Positions 53,501 through 64,000 of a stretch of DNA of 64,000 nucleotides are shown one piece after another. Within the stretch, counting starts at the first letter, position 1. Each line of letters starts with the position of its first letter. This DNA comes from Incurvaria masculella. Its lineage: Eukaryota > Arthropoda > Insecta > Lepidoptera > Incurvariidae. Below the pieces are notes generated by a model. The model had not been told where the DNA came from. It searched no databases and worked only from the letters and a program-made list of their open reading frames with translations. The stretch spans positions 20,292,501 to 20,356,500 of the forward strand of contig OX335641.1 of NCBI GenBank assembly GCA_946894095.1. Direction: 5' to 3'. The position numbers and the translations under genes are program-made.

Positions 53501-56500
53501 GGCTGCGAAAACCATGCCGGCAGCTAGGCGCTACTTCAAACCATGTTTGAAGAACCCCTAGTTGTACTTTGGAGGAAATATATCGTTAGGGAGTCGATTC
53601 CATAGTTCACCGACCCTATAGATAAAGGATAGACAGGATCGGTTCATTCTTTTTTTTTTAAGCGACCTGACATGGATGGCTAATACCACACAACTACCAT
53701 TATGATATTAGCCCAATACACCACATTCCCGAAGGAATTAGGTGCCATGCCAGGACCTTCCCTTTATGAGCACGGCTACATTGAACTGGATGGAAAACTT
53801 ATTTTCGGAATGTCGACAATGAATTTGAATTAGAATTCCCTACCTGTTCCGAAGGGGACGGAAGGACAGCGTTATACTGCTACGACGAGTACTCTCTGGC
53901 CGACCAGGTGGTTCTTCACACCATGTGGAAAAAATGAATGTAATGAAGGGGGTGATAAGGGGGTGTGACAATTTTTATGGCTCATCTAATATTGATGCTA
54001 CATAATTGTACCTACGTATGGCTCGATTTTTTCCCGCAATATTAAGGCTGCTTAGCATCACGCTAAATTACCAAAGAGGTGGCCAGTAGCATGAAATGCT
54101 TATTACTTGAGAACCAATTACCCGATTTAGATGCCGTTTGTATCTAAGTCCAGCCTAAATCTGCTCATTACTTCGCTGCATAAAATCAGGCTAACTTACC
54201 AGAGGCGTGAGAGTACAACAACTTAAGTGAAGTTTTCCTGCATGTAGCATGGAAATTGTCGGATTAGGTACATCACTCTAAATTACGAGAGGGGTGACTG
54301 GTAGGGTTAGAGGCTCATAACTTGCGAACTACTCACTCGATTAATATGCGGATTGGATCTACGTATAGGAACTATGGGCGCGGTCGTGTTTTGGATGGGT
54401 GACCGTTTTAGATGTTGAGGCTGGCTGTGGTTCGGATTCCACTTAAAAATATAGTTTCTCTTTCTTACTAACTAGGTGATAAGGTTAATCCCACCTGAGT
54501 TGTTACGTACCATCGCGATGGTCAAAGCAGCAATAACAAATGTCCGTGTTTTCCATCCATGGCAATGAAGTAGTGCCAGTTCAGGATCGTCCCGGCCGCA
54601 AATGCTTTTAAAACAACTTTAAAATGTTCGTTTCGGGCGTTACTCAATTTTATTTCCACCTGCTGACTTATATAAAACAAATACAAAATTCAGTGAATTG
54701 TCTTTGGTAGCATATAATTTCAAAATAAAATATACATAAAGGACGAAATTTATCCCAGTGTGTTCCCTTTTATGTTCTGTTTATTTTTTTATTGAAATAA
54801 AAATATGTTTTGGGTGTTAATGAGAATTCTTTTCGGGTGTTAAGAGTACAAAATGAAAGCCATATTAAACGAAATAGGAGTTATTTATCAGTGTTTATTC
54901 AAAAATAATAACACATGAACATTAACAAATCTTTCTTTAAGATGACTGATAATTTTATGTTCATAATTTTTCGGTAGGTATTTAGGTATTTAGCTATTTT
55001 TCCAAAAAAATCACCTCACATGTAAATTTGTAATATGTGCGATCTTCTTTTGATTTTCAAAGTGGGATTAGGTAGGTACATACATCTCTATCATCTTTGG
55101 GCATATTACGTCATATCGGTATTCTCTTATTTGAAGACAACCTTCAGGATTAAATTTTACCAGTACAAAAACCCCAGGTACTATAGTACGTTCCGAAAAT
55201 AAGAACCCATAGATCCTCTCGATCTTTTATTTATAGGGTCGGTAAACTATGGAATCGACTTCCTGCCAAGGTTTTTCCCTCAAAGTACAACCTGGGGTCC
55301 TTCAAACATGGTGTGAAGAAGCATCTGGCCGGCCGGCATCGGGCTTTCACAGGGGTTTTCGCAGCCCCTGTGAAAACCCGAAAGCCCATGGGCGTCATCG
55401 GGCGCCTTTTCTGTGAGGTCCTGGCGTGCGCCATATGTCGCGCTAAACATAAAAAAAATATGGACCGACGACGTCCATGGGATTTCGGGATTTGCCATGG
55501 CTTCTCCGTCGTGCGCGACCCATTCTAGCCGTCTCACAACTGCGAACAATACTCCACGCAAGACCTTATCTGCGCCTTGTAGAGGAGCAGTTTTTGGTCT
55601 GGCGTGATATACTGACGCACCCCGTTGAGGACGCAATAATATATACTTATATATGGCATATGCAGCGCTTAAGGTGGCCCAACCCGGCGGGCCTAACTCA
55701 TTCGCGGGCACGGTACAAAACCGTGCTGTTGCGCTCTGGGACCTTCTCTGTTTCAAAGAATAAGACAGGCTCCGTGATGAGGAAGATGCAACATGTCCAT
55801 AAAAAAGACAATGTGCATAGTGTATGATTTGGTAAGATTTACGAATTTTTTTATTTCAAAACGACTTATAGCTAAAAGTAAACCACGACCGCTGTAGTCA
55901 AAAATCTAACAAAAACCAAATAGATCATAAATTTTGATTAAATAAGCTATGCCTGATGACTAATCTTTTTAAGATGTTCTTACTTTATCATTGCGTAATC
56001 CACCTCCAAAGTTATTGTATAAAACGCGCGAAAAATTCGAACTTTCGGACCTTGTAACTTAGAAACCAAACACAATTTTACAATGCCAACGGTCATCAGA
56101 CATCTAGTTCGATCAAATAAAGCTATTTTGAGCAAAATTTTGGATCTCTGACAAGAAATATGGGCGTGATCTTCTTTCCCCTTTGTATGGGGAGATGAGC
56201 GGGTTGGGCCACCTTAACATAAAATAGGGACGTTATGTAAGCAATCAAGGATTGAATTGTTTTCGCAGACAACTACACATCGCGGCAATTCGTGGCTGTC
56301 TCAACTCTGTGCGCACACTGGTGAGCGTGTGTCCCGCGCGAGAGCTGCTCGACTTCCCGAACGACTACGGCCAGACGGCGCTGCACCTGGCCGTGCTGGC
56401 CGGCCATCGTGACGTCACGGAGACGCTCGTCCGAGAGGGAGCCAAGGTGCCCGCCTTGTTCAAATTGTCTTTATAAAAATTAACTCATCTCATTTCAATG

Positions 56501-56991
56501 TATCCAGATCGGGTACCCGAGCGCCCAACACGAAAGTATTCGTGGAAGTATAAACGTATATGTATTATACACATCACCAATAGATACCAGCTGGCCCCTA
56601 AGGAGTTGTGTTATCGGGTTAACTGGAAGGTGGTATACCACCCAGCACTACGTGTAAGACCGAATACTCTGATGTCCTGTATTTGTTTCCTATTGGTGCT
56701 TTTATGTATCGTGTATCACTCAAAAACATGGTTTGATGGTAATCCCACGTTTCTTTTTACTTTATATGGTCAGGTAACTATGAAAGACATCAAATGGTTA
56801 TATGTGTACGCATTCTAAGTCTTATTTGGTGTCCTTGCTACAGATTGACTGCAGAGACTGCATGGGTGACTCGCCACTCCACGTGGCGGCCACATCGGGA
56901 AACAATAGCTGCATGAAAGCACTCTTAGAGCCACTGCCCACCAAGAAGCCCCATTTCACAGCTGCAACCCTCAATCAAAAGAACTTCAACG
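50580..56991 (+). CDS. cact: Cactus (IkappaB), N-terminal part, continues beyond window
   Basis: Inhibitor of Rel/NF-kappaB factors in Toll signalling. It holds Dorsal-type factors in the cytoplasm until it is phosphorylated and degraded. Exons are 50580-50851, 56269-56446 and 56844-56991, with splice phases that match at each join, giving the first 199 residues. The N-terminus carries DSGYLSG, with Ser26 and Ser30 in the DSGxxS phosphodegron of IkappaB proteins. Ankyrin repeats follow: LHIAAIRGCLNSVRTLV, GQTALHLAVLAGHRDVTETL and GDSPLHVAATSGNNSCMKAL. Exon 3 ends in phase 1 at a strong donor (G|GTGAGT). The remaining ankyrin repeats and PEST tail were not found before 64000. Coding exons are markedly GC-rich. 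Confidence 0.88.
50856..52260. other. Cactus intron 1, first part
   Basis: No exon is recognised. CCTAACC-type TTAGG variants cluster at about 51993-52080. The rest is AT-rich. Confidence 0.45.
52265..52366 (+). mobile_element. SINE 3' fragment
   Basis: GGATCTGGCATGGTACCTAG, CCATGTGGTGTGTTAGG and CTATCCATGTC match the last third of the SINE family. Confidence 0.6.
52367..52661 (-). repeat. Dispersed lepidopteran repeat, full-length copy
   Basis: TTAGGGTTCCGTACACACAG at the left and GAGTCGGACTCGCACTTGGC at the right show a complete - strand copy. Confidence 0.8.
52683..52850 (+). repeat. Flanking repeat of the Penelope-like element, solo copy
   Basis: TGTTTGAAAAATGTTACG and TTTTCACGCGGCAGG followed by CATTCAGCCCATTGTCGAGG match the flank at 23967-24100. 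No coding part is present. It resembles a solo terminal repeat. Confidence 0.6.
52890..53065 (+). repeat. RTE-like 3' UTR or derived SINE
   Basis: AACTCAAGAACGGCTGAACC, TTAGCTGAAAATTGGTGGGG and GGATATAGGATATACTTTTT follow the wording I recall for the 3' end of RTE-type elements in insects. No coding part is attached. Confidence 0.5.
53155..53385 (+). mobile_element. SINE body and tail
   Basis: It begins CTAGGTGGTAGGGTTTATCC and ends CATGTCCAGTCACATAAAA with an A-run of 13. It is closest to the 5S-headed subfamily in its tail (GACAGAACTTGTGGTATTAG) but has no head. Confidence 0.75.
53450..53640 (-). mobile_element. LINE 3' fragment
   Basis: It is the reverse of the sequence at 55200-55370, with GATTCCATAGTTCACCGACC and CTTCAAACCATGTTTGAAG. 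It corresponds to the LINE C-terminal tail. Confidence 0.55.
53665..53805 (-). mobile_element. SINE 3' fragment
   Basis: A T-run at 53650 is followed by GACCTGACATGGATGGCTAA to TTGAACTGGATGGAAAAC. The body beyond is missing. Confidence 0.65.
53806..54384. other. Cactus intron 1, unassigned part
   Basis: No exon recognised. Short repeated phrases (TTACTTGAGAACCAATTAC and AACTTGCGAACTACTCAC, with AGAGGGGTGACTGGTAG) hint at an old repeat. Confidence 0.35.
54385..54585 (+). mobile_element. SINE with residual 5S-type head
   Basis: TTTTGGATGGGTGACCGTTT keeps the 5S box C-like element. The body follows (GAGGCTGGCTGTGGTTCGGA, then AACTAGGTGATAAGG). The 3' end is missing. Confidence 0.65.
54586..55194. 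other. Cactus intron 1, AT-rich
   Basis: No feature recognised. Confidence 0.35.
55195..55372 (+). mobile_element. LINE C-terminal fragment
   Basis: One frame reads VGKLWNRLPAKVFPSKYNLG and SFKHGVKKHLAGRHR, a typical LINE ORF2 end. Other copies are at 16205, 53450 and 61420. Confidence 0.6.
55673..56213 (+). mobile_element. TTAA-flanked MITE, family 1, copy F
   Basis: It is flanked by TTAA at 55669-55672 and 56214-56217. It is 541 bp with both terminal repeats intact. It ends 55 bp before cactus exon 2, so it forms almost the whole end of intron 1, close to the branch-point region. Confidence 0.87.
56269..56446 (+). CDS. cact: Cactus exon 2
   Basis: The acceptor GTTTTCGCAG ends at 56268; the donor GCCAAG|GTGCCC starts at 56447. 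It encodes residues 92-150, spanning the first ankyrin repeat and most of the second. Confidence 0.88.
56844..56991 (+). CDS. cact: Cactus exon 3
   Basis: The acceptor CCTTGCTACAG ends at 56843. It encodes IDCRDCMGDSPLHVAATSGN to LNQKNFN plus one base. The frame continuing past 56991 is intron. Confidence 0.87.
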
Positions 56992-59559
56992 GTGAGTACA
57001 TCCTACACATTAACAGCCCCCACGTGAGGTCTGGTTCTTTTTCCAAAACCATGTACATAGGTATCCATCCCAATCCGAATCACATGTCTATATATATCCC
57101 TGTGTAGTTGCAGGTACTGTAATTATTTTAATTCGACTTGATACAATTATTTCAAATGAAGTTTATTGAAGACACTCTGCCTGCTCCTCCGGGGAAACGG
57201 CGTGATGTTATGTATTAATTGTATTAAGTTTGAAAAATATGCTTTAGACCAGATATGATTGAGTTGGTATGAGTAATTTATTATTTAATTTGTAACATTG
57301 ATAATGCGGTAATGCAGCAAATTAAGCTTCAGTGTTCTTCACTCTTAAAACAAGGTAATGCGCTGTAGCATTATATAATAAGCTTTTTAAAAAACGGAAA
57401 AAAACGGCGTAGTACATTTTTGACTTCTTCAAATGTATTAGATGCATTAGAAAGAATATTATCTTGATAACAAAGTGTTTTGATATTATTACATACCTGA
57501 GGACCAATAAACACATCTACAGGGAAAATCAAGAAGCGCACATGGCATGAGATGAAAGGATTTAGATATATTAGAAATATATGTGCACGCTTTCTTTGGC
57601 TACCTTCTCTAGAAAACGTTGAATTGATTTGCTCGAAGCTACGTTCCATTCTGCAATGTTTCAGCGATAAGATGACGTGTTCTCGCGTTATATCACAGAA
57701 GTGGAACCGAACATGTTCCAGGTAGACCGCTGCGTCCGAAGCAATGCATCAGCAAGGTCGTTTGCCTCCGAAATCGCAACTAAGATCATGTCCATCCAAC
57801 GAACCTCGGCCTGCCTGAACTTTGATACTGGGCTTTCCTCTCTGGGACTGACTCATGAATAACATCACTAGCGAACATCAGAATGAATATATATATGGTC
57901 ATCTTCTGTGGATTTGTTATGAATCAATGTTGCATTGTTAATTTACAGCTAGTTTTGCATGTTATTGTTCGAGGTTGGGGTTTGTAGGTAAATAGCTAGC
58001 GACACGCTACGCTGCCACTGGCGTCACAAACAACAACACGGACCTTCTCTAGGATCTGCGCATCCTCCGCCACCGTTTTTATCCTTCTACAAATTGTTTG
58101 ATTGCTGAGCAATGCTCTAGGAAAAAATATAGCTCTTTTACGCGTCACAAGCCGCGATAGCATTCCTATTAGGTAGGTATCTGCCACGCTGTCGCTTTTA
58201 GACGAAATGTTCTTGTCAGCTTATAACTGTTAAACGCGTGTCTTGTTGTTTACAATTGGATTATAGCTGGAATCAATGCAATTAATTACAATTAGTAATC
58301 ATGGGCTTAGAAGTAAAAAGGCAAAATATTTTGAAGCGAACACGGTTTGTCTTCATATTAAATTATTATTCAGTCACATTTTTTGGTACTTGTCGCGCAC
58401 GATTATTTGGCTTAACCACGTGGTTAAACCATACATGTATTTTTGGTTGTTAGCGCAAGGTTTTATGTATGAGTTGGCTTATCGCCTGATGTTCGCCTTA
58501 CGTGGTTTGCGGGAAATTATGATCGGCCGTCCGGGGTGCCTGGGGCGACCCAGTTTACGATAAATAACAAATTGTCCGTTACTATTGCAGTGGTTTGGAA
58601 TCGCTAGAATTCTGTGTAAACATTCATTAGCGGTAAAACCGTGCGCTGCGCACCTTTTGTAAATGGGAAAACCGATACAATTGAACACAGCTGATAAACG
58701 TCGAGAGCGACAAGGACATTGTCACTTATCTTGTAGAATTTCCCGACCTCGGTGGCAGGGCCAGCGGTTTCACATGACCGCGGTAGAGTGCCTGCACTGC
58801 CAGCATTTCCTAAAATGGTATTCCGATGGTTTTGATATATTATATCCCCATCCAAATGATGTAATTTATTTCGACACCGTCATCGTTGCTTACGAACGTC
58901 CATTCCGGTGTGGCACAGGCGTGTCCTGACCGGGCTGCCAGCGAACGGGTCGACTTATTTATAGAAAAAGTAAAATGTCTAACAATCCAACGCGAATGAG
59001 TGATCAGATCACATGATGCCTCGAACTGGTGTCGAGTCGAGCTGTGCGCCGCGGCCGCCGACTTTTGGGAATTCCCAACTGACGTCGAAGTTCTCAGCGC
59101 TCCTCCGCGCTGCGCCTCCTCCGCGCCCGCGCCGCCGTAGACGGCGAAAGCTGTTTAGCTCCACGTCAATGTACTGTTTTAAATTTAGAAACATTATTTT
59201 AGATAGCAAAAGAATACTAATTTTGCAAGTTACTCTATTTTCAGCAGAATTATTCGCCTGTATTCTAAAATAGCGTGCGAACTGACAAATCAGCGGTACG
59301 CAGGCCAAATTCGAGCTAAAAATACCGACAGCCATGATCACGAGGCCGCAGTGGTTCGTAAACTGTGGATATCCTTAAAAACATTTATTCACTTAATTAT
59401 GTGTTTAACAAAACTTTTATCAATGCAACCCACATTCTACCTCAAGAAACTCATGAGAGGAGGAAATATCAATGAATGGTTGAAAATTCCTTGGAAAGGA
59501 AGATAATATAATATCACGTTTCTTGAATGCGGGGCCTCCTTAAAAAAAATAAAAAGAAG
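56992..59559. other. Cactus intron 3, first part
   Basis: No further cactus exon was found. A CpG-rich block at 59010-59165 contains a perfect kappaB palindrome. Short open frames elsewhere lack domains. Confidence 0.45.
59067..59076. promoter_or_regulatory. Candidate kappaB site GGGAATTCCC
   Basis: A perfect 10 bp match to the Rel/NF-kappaB consensus lies in a CpG-rich block within cactus intron 3. Cactus is a known Dorsal/Dif target in flies, so feedback control is plausible but inferred. Confidence 0.45.
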
Positions 59560-59697
59560 TACACACTTTGTGAAAATTTCAGCTGTCTACCTATTACGGT
59601 TTATGAGATTTATCCCGCTGACGGACGGTCGGACGGACGGCCAGCGGAGGCCTAGTATTAGGGTTTCGTTGGCACCCTTAGGGTACTGAACCCTAAA
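59560..59697 (+). repeat. Dispersed lepidopteran repeat, 3' half
   Basis: CACTTTGTGAAAATTTCAGC to GGCACCCTTAGGGTACTGAA matches the right half of the family. Confidence 0.7.
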
Positions 59698-61419
59698 AAG
59701 CGACAGGAGAAATGCCGAATCCATCAGATCCACTACAAAGCTAAATGTAAGTAAAACATTTACATAAAATAGATCAGCGAACATTGCGTTCGACGGGACA
59801 TACGATCGCAACAAATATTAAAAATGGACATATAAGGGATGGTAATCGAATTACAACACAAAATATAGAGGATGAAATCAACCTGAACCTTACTGGAGTA
59901 AAGCATTTTACTGGAACTGGAATGAGCCACAGACCTCAGACCAGAAATAAAATACATTATTTAAGATAAATACAATTTTAAGCTGACTAGCATTATAATT
60001 ACTATTATTACATACATTCCAACGGATATGCATCGTGAACTATTATTTGATGATTAATGCATATTCCCAACATGCTCATCAATATCTAATTTTACAAGAA
60101 TAATGTTTTCCTGTTGGATATTGTAAAGCACTAAGTAATGGTGCGTTGCTTTTGCGACCGTGGTTTTATGTTCGGTAAACCCAGAGCTATCGAACAATGC
60201 ATGGTGGCATAATGCAACGACCGCGAGCGGCGACGCGGCCGCGGCGCGCTGGGTTATCCCCACGTGAAAGTTTCTTCCGATGCGCCCGCGCATAACTCGC
60301 CCAAGTGCCGTCAGATAGCCCCCTCCTTCGCCGCGCCAACTCACGGCAGCGCTGCGGCACAAGCCATACACGTGGAGGTACAGCAACATCGGGATTCCCG
60401 AAAGCGAAACGATATCTTATCGCGGGCAATCGCGGGTGTTCGTCGGCTTTCTACCTTCACCACCGCGCCACCGCATGCGCGGAGCGTCAGCATCGCGCTT
60501 CTTTCGTGTATCGCCAAATCACCCCGCAAGGTTGGCATCCGAACGAGTGGTCACTCGGCAAACCCACCGCAAGTGTTCGGGGATTGCCAGACCAAACTAA
60601 TGATGCCGCCATCGCCGCAAACTTCCGGCACTGAATGCCGAAGTGACCGGTCAAAACTTTTACATTTTTTTAATTTTATTGTGTCTAACTGTTGCGGTTT
60701 TCCTCGCCAATTTCTAAAAGCCACCTGGAATTGCCATCCGACGGGATTCCGGCGAAGCGAGGGCGCCTTCATTTTCCGCTTCAGACATTTCACAGAGCGC
60801 AGGGGGGTCGCGGGAATTTCCGCCAGCACTGTGCGGCGTCCCGTGACTAATGAAACGCTGAATAAAATAACCCACAACACACCGTGCTGTATTGCAACAT
60901 ACCCACATACTTTTATGAAAGTTTGGTTGGGATTTACCCTGGGTTTTTTCAAACACGACTTTATCGAAAGGATATTTAGTTAATGATTTCGTAATGAGCT
61001 TTTGGTAATTACTTTCTTGTTTGGGGTTTTTGCGGGCTCCTTACTTCGCTAATCGAATATTTTCAACTAAAATTATCGACGTGGTAAATTACAACAATGG
61101 GGATTATAATATTATTATCTGTGATAAAAACCGTTCATGCAACACTAATCGTCATAAGCATTTTGTTATCAAATGGATTGACGTTTTTTGCTATTGAGTA
61201 TAAAATACTGATAGATAATTCTTCTCGATCACTTCTCCATAATTCAATTCACTGTAAACTTGCAAACGCAGGGCAGGGATAAAATTACTACGGGTCCGCT
61301 CCGTCGCGTGTATCTACGTGACACTTTGCAGGTAGATTCTATCCTCGTACGACTTATGTTTTTATATGTATATAGCTTAGCATAAGGCGTAAGGCAGACC
61401 CTCACGTGAGAGGTACCCG
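59698..61419. other. Cactus intron 3, GC-rich island and flanks
   Basis: A GC-rich island spans about 60180-60840. Long overlapping open frames occur there on both strands (for example 60264-60983 and 60952-60551), as expected of stop-poor GC-rich DNA. None shows a known domain. Confidence 0.4.
60812..60821 (+). promoter_or_regulatory. Candidate kappaB site GGGAATTTCC
   Basis: It matches the GGGRNWYYCC consensus within the GC-rich 60.2-60.9 kb region of cactus intron 3. A 9 bp relative, GGGATTCCC, lies at 60391-60399. Confidence 0.4.
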
Positions 61420-61525
61420 AAGGCGCCAGACCCATGTGCTTTCGAACTTACACAGGGGCTGCGAAAACCATGCCGGCCGGCCAGGTGCTTCTTCCCACCA
61501 TGTTTGAAAGACCCTAGGTTCTGCT
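61420..61525 (-). mobile_element. LINE 3' fragment
   Basis: GGGGCTGCGAAAACCATGCC and CCACCATGTTTGAAAGACCC match the reverse of the LINE tail at 55195-55372. Confidence 0.55.
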
Positions 61526-61689
61526 ATTGTGGAAATGCCTACAGTTTCTATGGCTGTAGTAAAACTTCACTTAGTAATTTAGAAGATTAGATTTGAAAGT
61601 TCGTTTAACGCAGTAAAGAAGAACCCGCAAAAACTTATTTTAGATATTTTCTGTCCACATTTATGATATAAACACTTAAACCTAAATGG

Positions 61690-61890
61690 GCATGGATGGC
61701 TAATGAGTTATGAATGCATACTGTTGTCATATTAGCCCAGTACACCTCATGGGAACTAGGTGCCATGCCAGACCATACTTTCATATATTGTACGACTAAT
61801 TGAACCTAATGGAAAGCCCGGACAATTTTAATTACCACTTCGACCATAGTTCATACCAAGTCGGGCGTGATTAACCCTGCCACCTAGTAA
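61690..61890 (-). mobile_element. SINE copy, decayed
   Basis: GGGCATGGATGGCTAATGAG, GGGAACTAGGTGCCATGCCA and CCCTGCCACCTAGTAAAG mark the body. Head not seen. Confidence 0.65.
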
Positions 61891-61894
61891 AGAA

Positions 61895-62679
61895 CTTACA
61901 GAACGACGAATCCCTTGCCTCTTGGGACATATAGAACGTCCAGTCCATTGAAATTTTACACGAAGATAATAGCTAACCTGCCAGCACGTTCTCGGTTATT
62001 GTTAACATTTTATTTCATTGGAGTTTTATGAATTTAATATATTACTTCAAAACCAGTTTATCAACGATGGCAACTACGCGTCGCCGCCCGTCCGTTGGAT
62101 TTTCCCGAATCGCTTGGGTTTTTCTAACATAGGTAGATATGTATCTGTAGGCACTACGTTATCATGTGTGTTTGCGCATCACCCCGAAAACGGAAACCGA
62201 TTTTTAGTCATATTACCTTTTTTCAACCGATTCGTTTTTTTCCAACCGTTCGAACAATGACGGAGAGATGCTATGAAGAGATGTGTAACATAGGTATCAG
62301 TTTTTTTTTTAAATAAAAAATAAGCCCTTATCTATCCAGATGTCCCATCTACTTAGACATCTGTTTTTTTCGTTAAAGGCTCTATATATTTAATTAATAA
62401 TTTTCTTATCATTTTTAGAGCGCATTTGTTAGCTTTATTAGAGACTAGCAGGTTCCTGCGGCTCTCGTCGCGTTAAAATCATTATGGCCCGTCAGTGATT
62501 ATTCTCAAAACAGCTGTCCCGCCATTTTTTTAAATTTAACATTAGTTTCAAGGCTGCGTATTTTTTTGGCGTTTTCGGACACTACATTCCTGAAGAGGCA
62601 TCGCGAACCTGCACTCACGTGTATTTTTGTAATTCACCCTCTTCCATCAGTTCCGTTGAGATTGGTTTTTCTTTTATGG
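61895..62679. other. Cactus intron 3, unassigned
   Basis: No exon recognised. An 80-codon frame at 62018-62260 has no known domain. Confidence 0.35.
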
Positions 62680-63205
62680 AACCTGGCATGGATGGCTATT
62701 ACTACACAACTACCGTTAAAACATTAATTAAAATACTTTAATGGCAACAAAAAACACAATTAGGTATAATTTAGAAATGTTTGCAAATAAAATAGTATAA
62801 CTCTTTGATGTATCCTAATAAGGTTGTTGTAAACCAAAAGGTGCTAGCTCAGCATAATTCCTAAGCGGCCAGTACTACCTGAGTTAGCTGACTGCAAGGT
62901 ACTGGGTTTCAGCAAGTACCTGTCATTACATTTGTAATATATGAAATTGTGAGGCGTTGCACTGTTGCCGCACTACACCACATTTTCGAAGGAATTAGGT
63001 ATCATGCCAGGACCTTCCCTTTATGAGCACGGCTATATTGAACTGGACAGAAAGCACGGACAATTTATCATTGCCGCTTCAACCATAGTTTCATCTAATG
63101 GTGGTACCAACCCGGGCGGGCTTAACCCCTACCACCTAGTAGGGGAAGGAGATCTACAGTTTTTCATAGGTTCCGAACCATGGAACATCTCGCATTCGTA
63201 ACACG
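62680..63205 (-). mobile_element. SINE split by an insertion
   Basis: The tail part (CTGGCATGGATGGCTATTAC to CTACCGTTAAAAC) lies at 62680-62725. The rest of the body (CACCACATTTTCGAAGGAAT to CATGGAACATCTCGCATTCG) lies at about 62970-63205. Roughly 245 bp of unrelated sequence separates them. Confidence 0.6.
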
Positions 63206-64000
63206 CATTTTGTCCCGAATTGTTCTATTACCGGTTGTTCGAATTTTCTGAAAAAATAATACCAATGTAAGGTACACTTATGTAGTGGTGCACCAACTAA
63301 TTACTTTCGCTCCAAACGTAATACTTTTTGAGAAAAAGTTACATTTATGAATTTATTATTATTATTATGAAGGTCGAATTTCTTCCATGTCCAGCACTGA
63401 CGGGACCCTCGGCTCGTGAACACGTTCACGCTTGACCCGTTTTTTATATCACCGTAGCTAATTCCACATTCACTTTCTCTTTGCGGCCGGCGCGCGGCGC
63501 TGCTGCTGCTGTAGCGCCATAGCATCCATAGCCTTTAGCGCGTCGTTGTTTGTCTTGGATGTAATGTAGGCATCGATATTAGATGAATGTAGGAGATCCC
63601 GTCTTTATTTATCGCACGTTGGTTCATCGATAGATTGGTGAAATGACGTCATCGAGAGAGGCCACCAACGGTTCGTGAATAATTTGAATCACGCATATGA
63701 ATACGAGGGGGTCAGCATCTTCACTCTTGTCAACCTCATAGATAAGCATGTGAAACGCGCAGTTGTCTGCTAGCAAAGCATCGCCTGGCATGGACTTTCC
63801 GTTGTTACAATCGCCGCTTGATTGCCTGACTCATTAAATAAACCTATTTATGAGAAACTATTTCTAAGAACATCCTGCGGTCGCAATGCATTTGCAAGTG
63901 ACGTAGAAGATCTTTTGGCGCCGCGCTGTCATATCATATTTTTTTGTTCGGCTGTAAAGACCGGTTTTTGACTAGGTAAGGTAATGCGTACTAATATTAT
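63206..64000. other. Cactus intron 3, right edge
   Basis: No cactus exon is recognised up to the end of the window. Short GC-rich and (CTG)n-like sequence lies at 63484-63515. Confidence 0.4.

Noticed and set aside
57000..57107. Extension of the cactus exon 3 frame
   Set aside because: It lies past a strong GTGAGT donor and loses ankyrin similarity immediately.
60264..60983. 239-codon open frame in a GC-rich island
   Set aside because: Other frames on both strands are also open and no domain, splice structure or codon pattern supports it.
62018..62260. 80-codon open frame
   Set aside because: No recognisable domain or splice context.

Overview
This is a eukaryotic, almost certainly insect and most probably lepidopteran, nuclear window. 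Four spliced genes can be assembled with consensus GT/AG sites and matching reading frames. The DNA between and inside them is packed with transposable elements. Evidence for an insect is the scattered TTAGG arrays (for example 9638-9665 and 30998-31025). Evidence for Lepidoptera is a repeat starting GGCCAAGTGCGAGTCGGACT and ending in GGCACCCTTTGGGTACGGAACC, which I recall as abundant in moth and butterfly genomes. There are no bacterial-type operons, rRNA genes or CRISPR arrays.

Gene layout, left to right. (1) Exportin-1 (embargoed/CRM1), + strand, 6236-12188, three coding exons, 1068 aa. (2) Mitochondrial ribosomal protein uL4m (mRpL4), + strand, 17572-22825, two exons, 280 aa, with a truncated LINE in its intron. 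(3) A HYLS1-like centriole/cilium protein, - strand, 46332 down to 27049. It has four small exons that sum to 699 bp in a continuous frame (232 aa). The 14.5 kb first intron holds a nearly intact R4/Dong-like LINE and a Gypsy LTR element. (4) Cactus (IkappaB), + strand, from 50580, with the first three coding exons inside the window (DSGYLS degron and the first ankyrin repeats). The rest lies beyond 64000.

Mobile DNA. One SINE family has about fifteen full or partial copies and carries either a tRNA-like or a 5S-rRNA-like Pol III head on the same body. Three TTAA-flanked MITE families are present, the first with six copies of about 540 bp. A TA-flanked MITE family, several hairpin elements, a Penelope-like GIY-YIG element, a 3.4 kb Gypsy element with 171-172 bp LTRs and a 5 bp target duplication, and fragments of several LINE lineages complete the picture.

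The four genes are ordinary cellular genes (nuclear export, mitochondrial translation, centriole/cilium, Toll signalling control) and show no common pathway. The most unusual signals are the mixed tRNA/5S SINE heads, the duplicated N-terminal domain of the R4-like LINE, the dispersed HYLS1 gene, and kappaB-type sites in GC-rich DNA of a cactus intron. All family names come from reading motifs by eye, without a database search.
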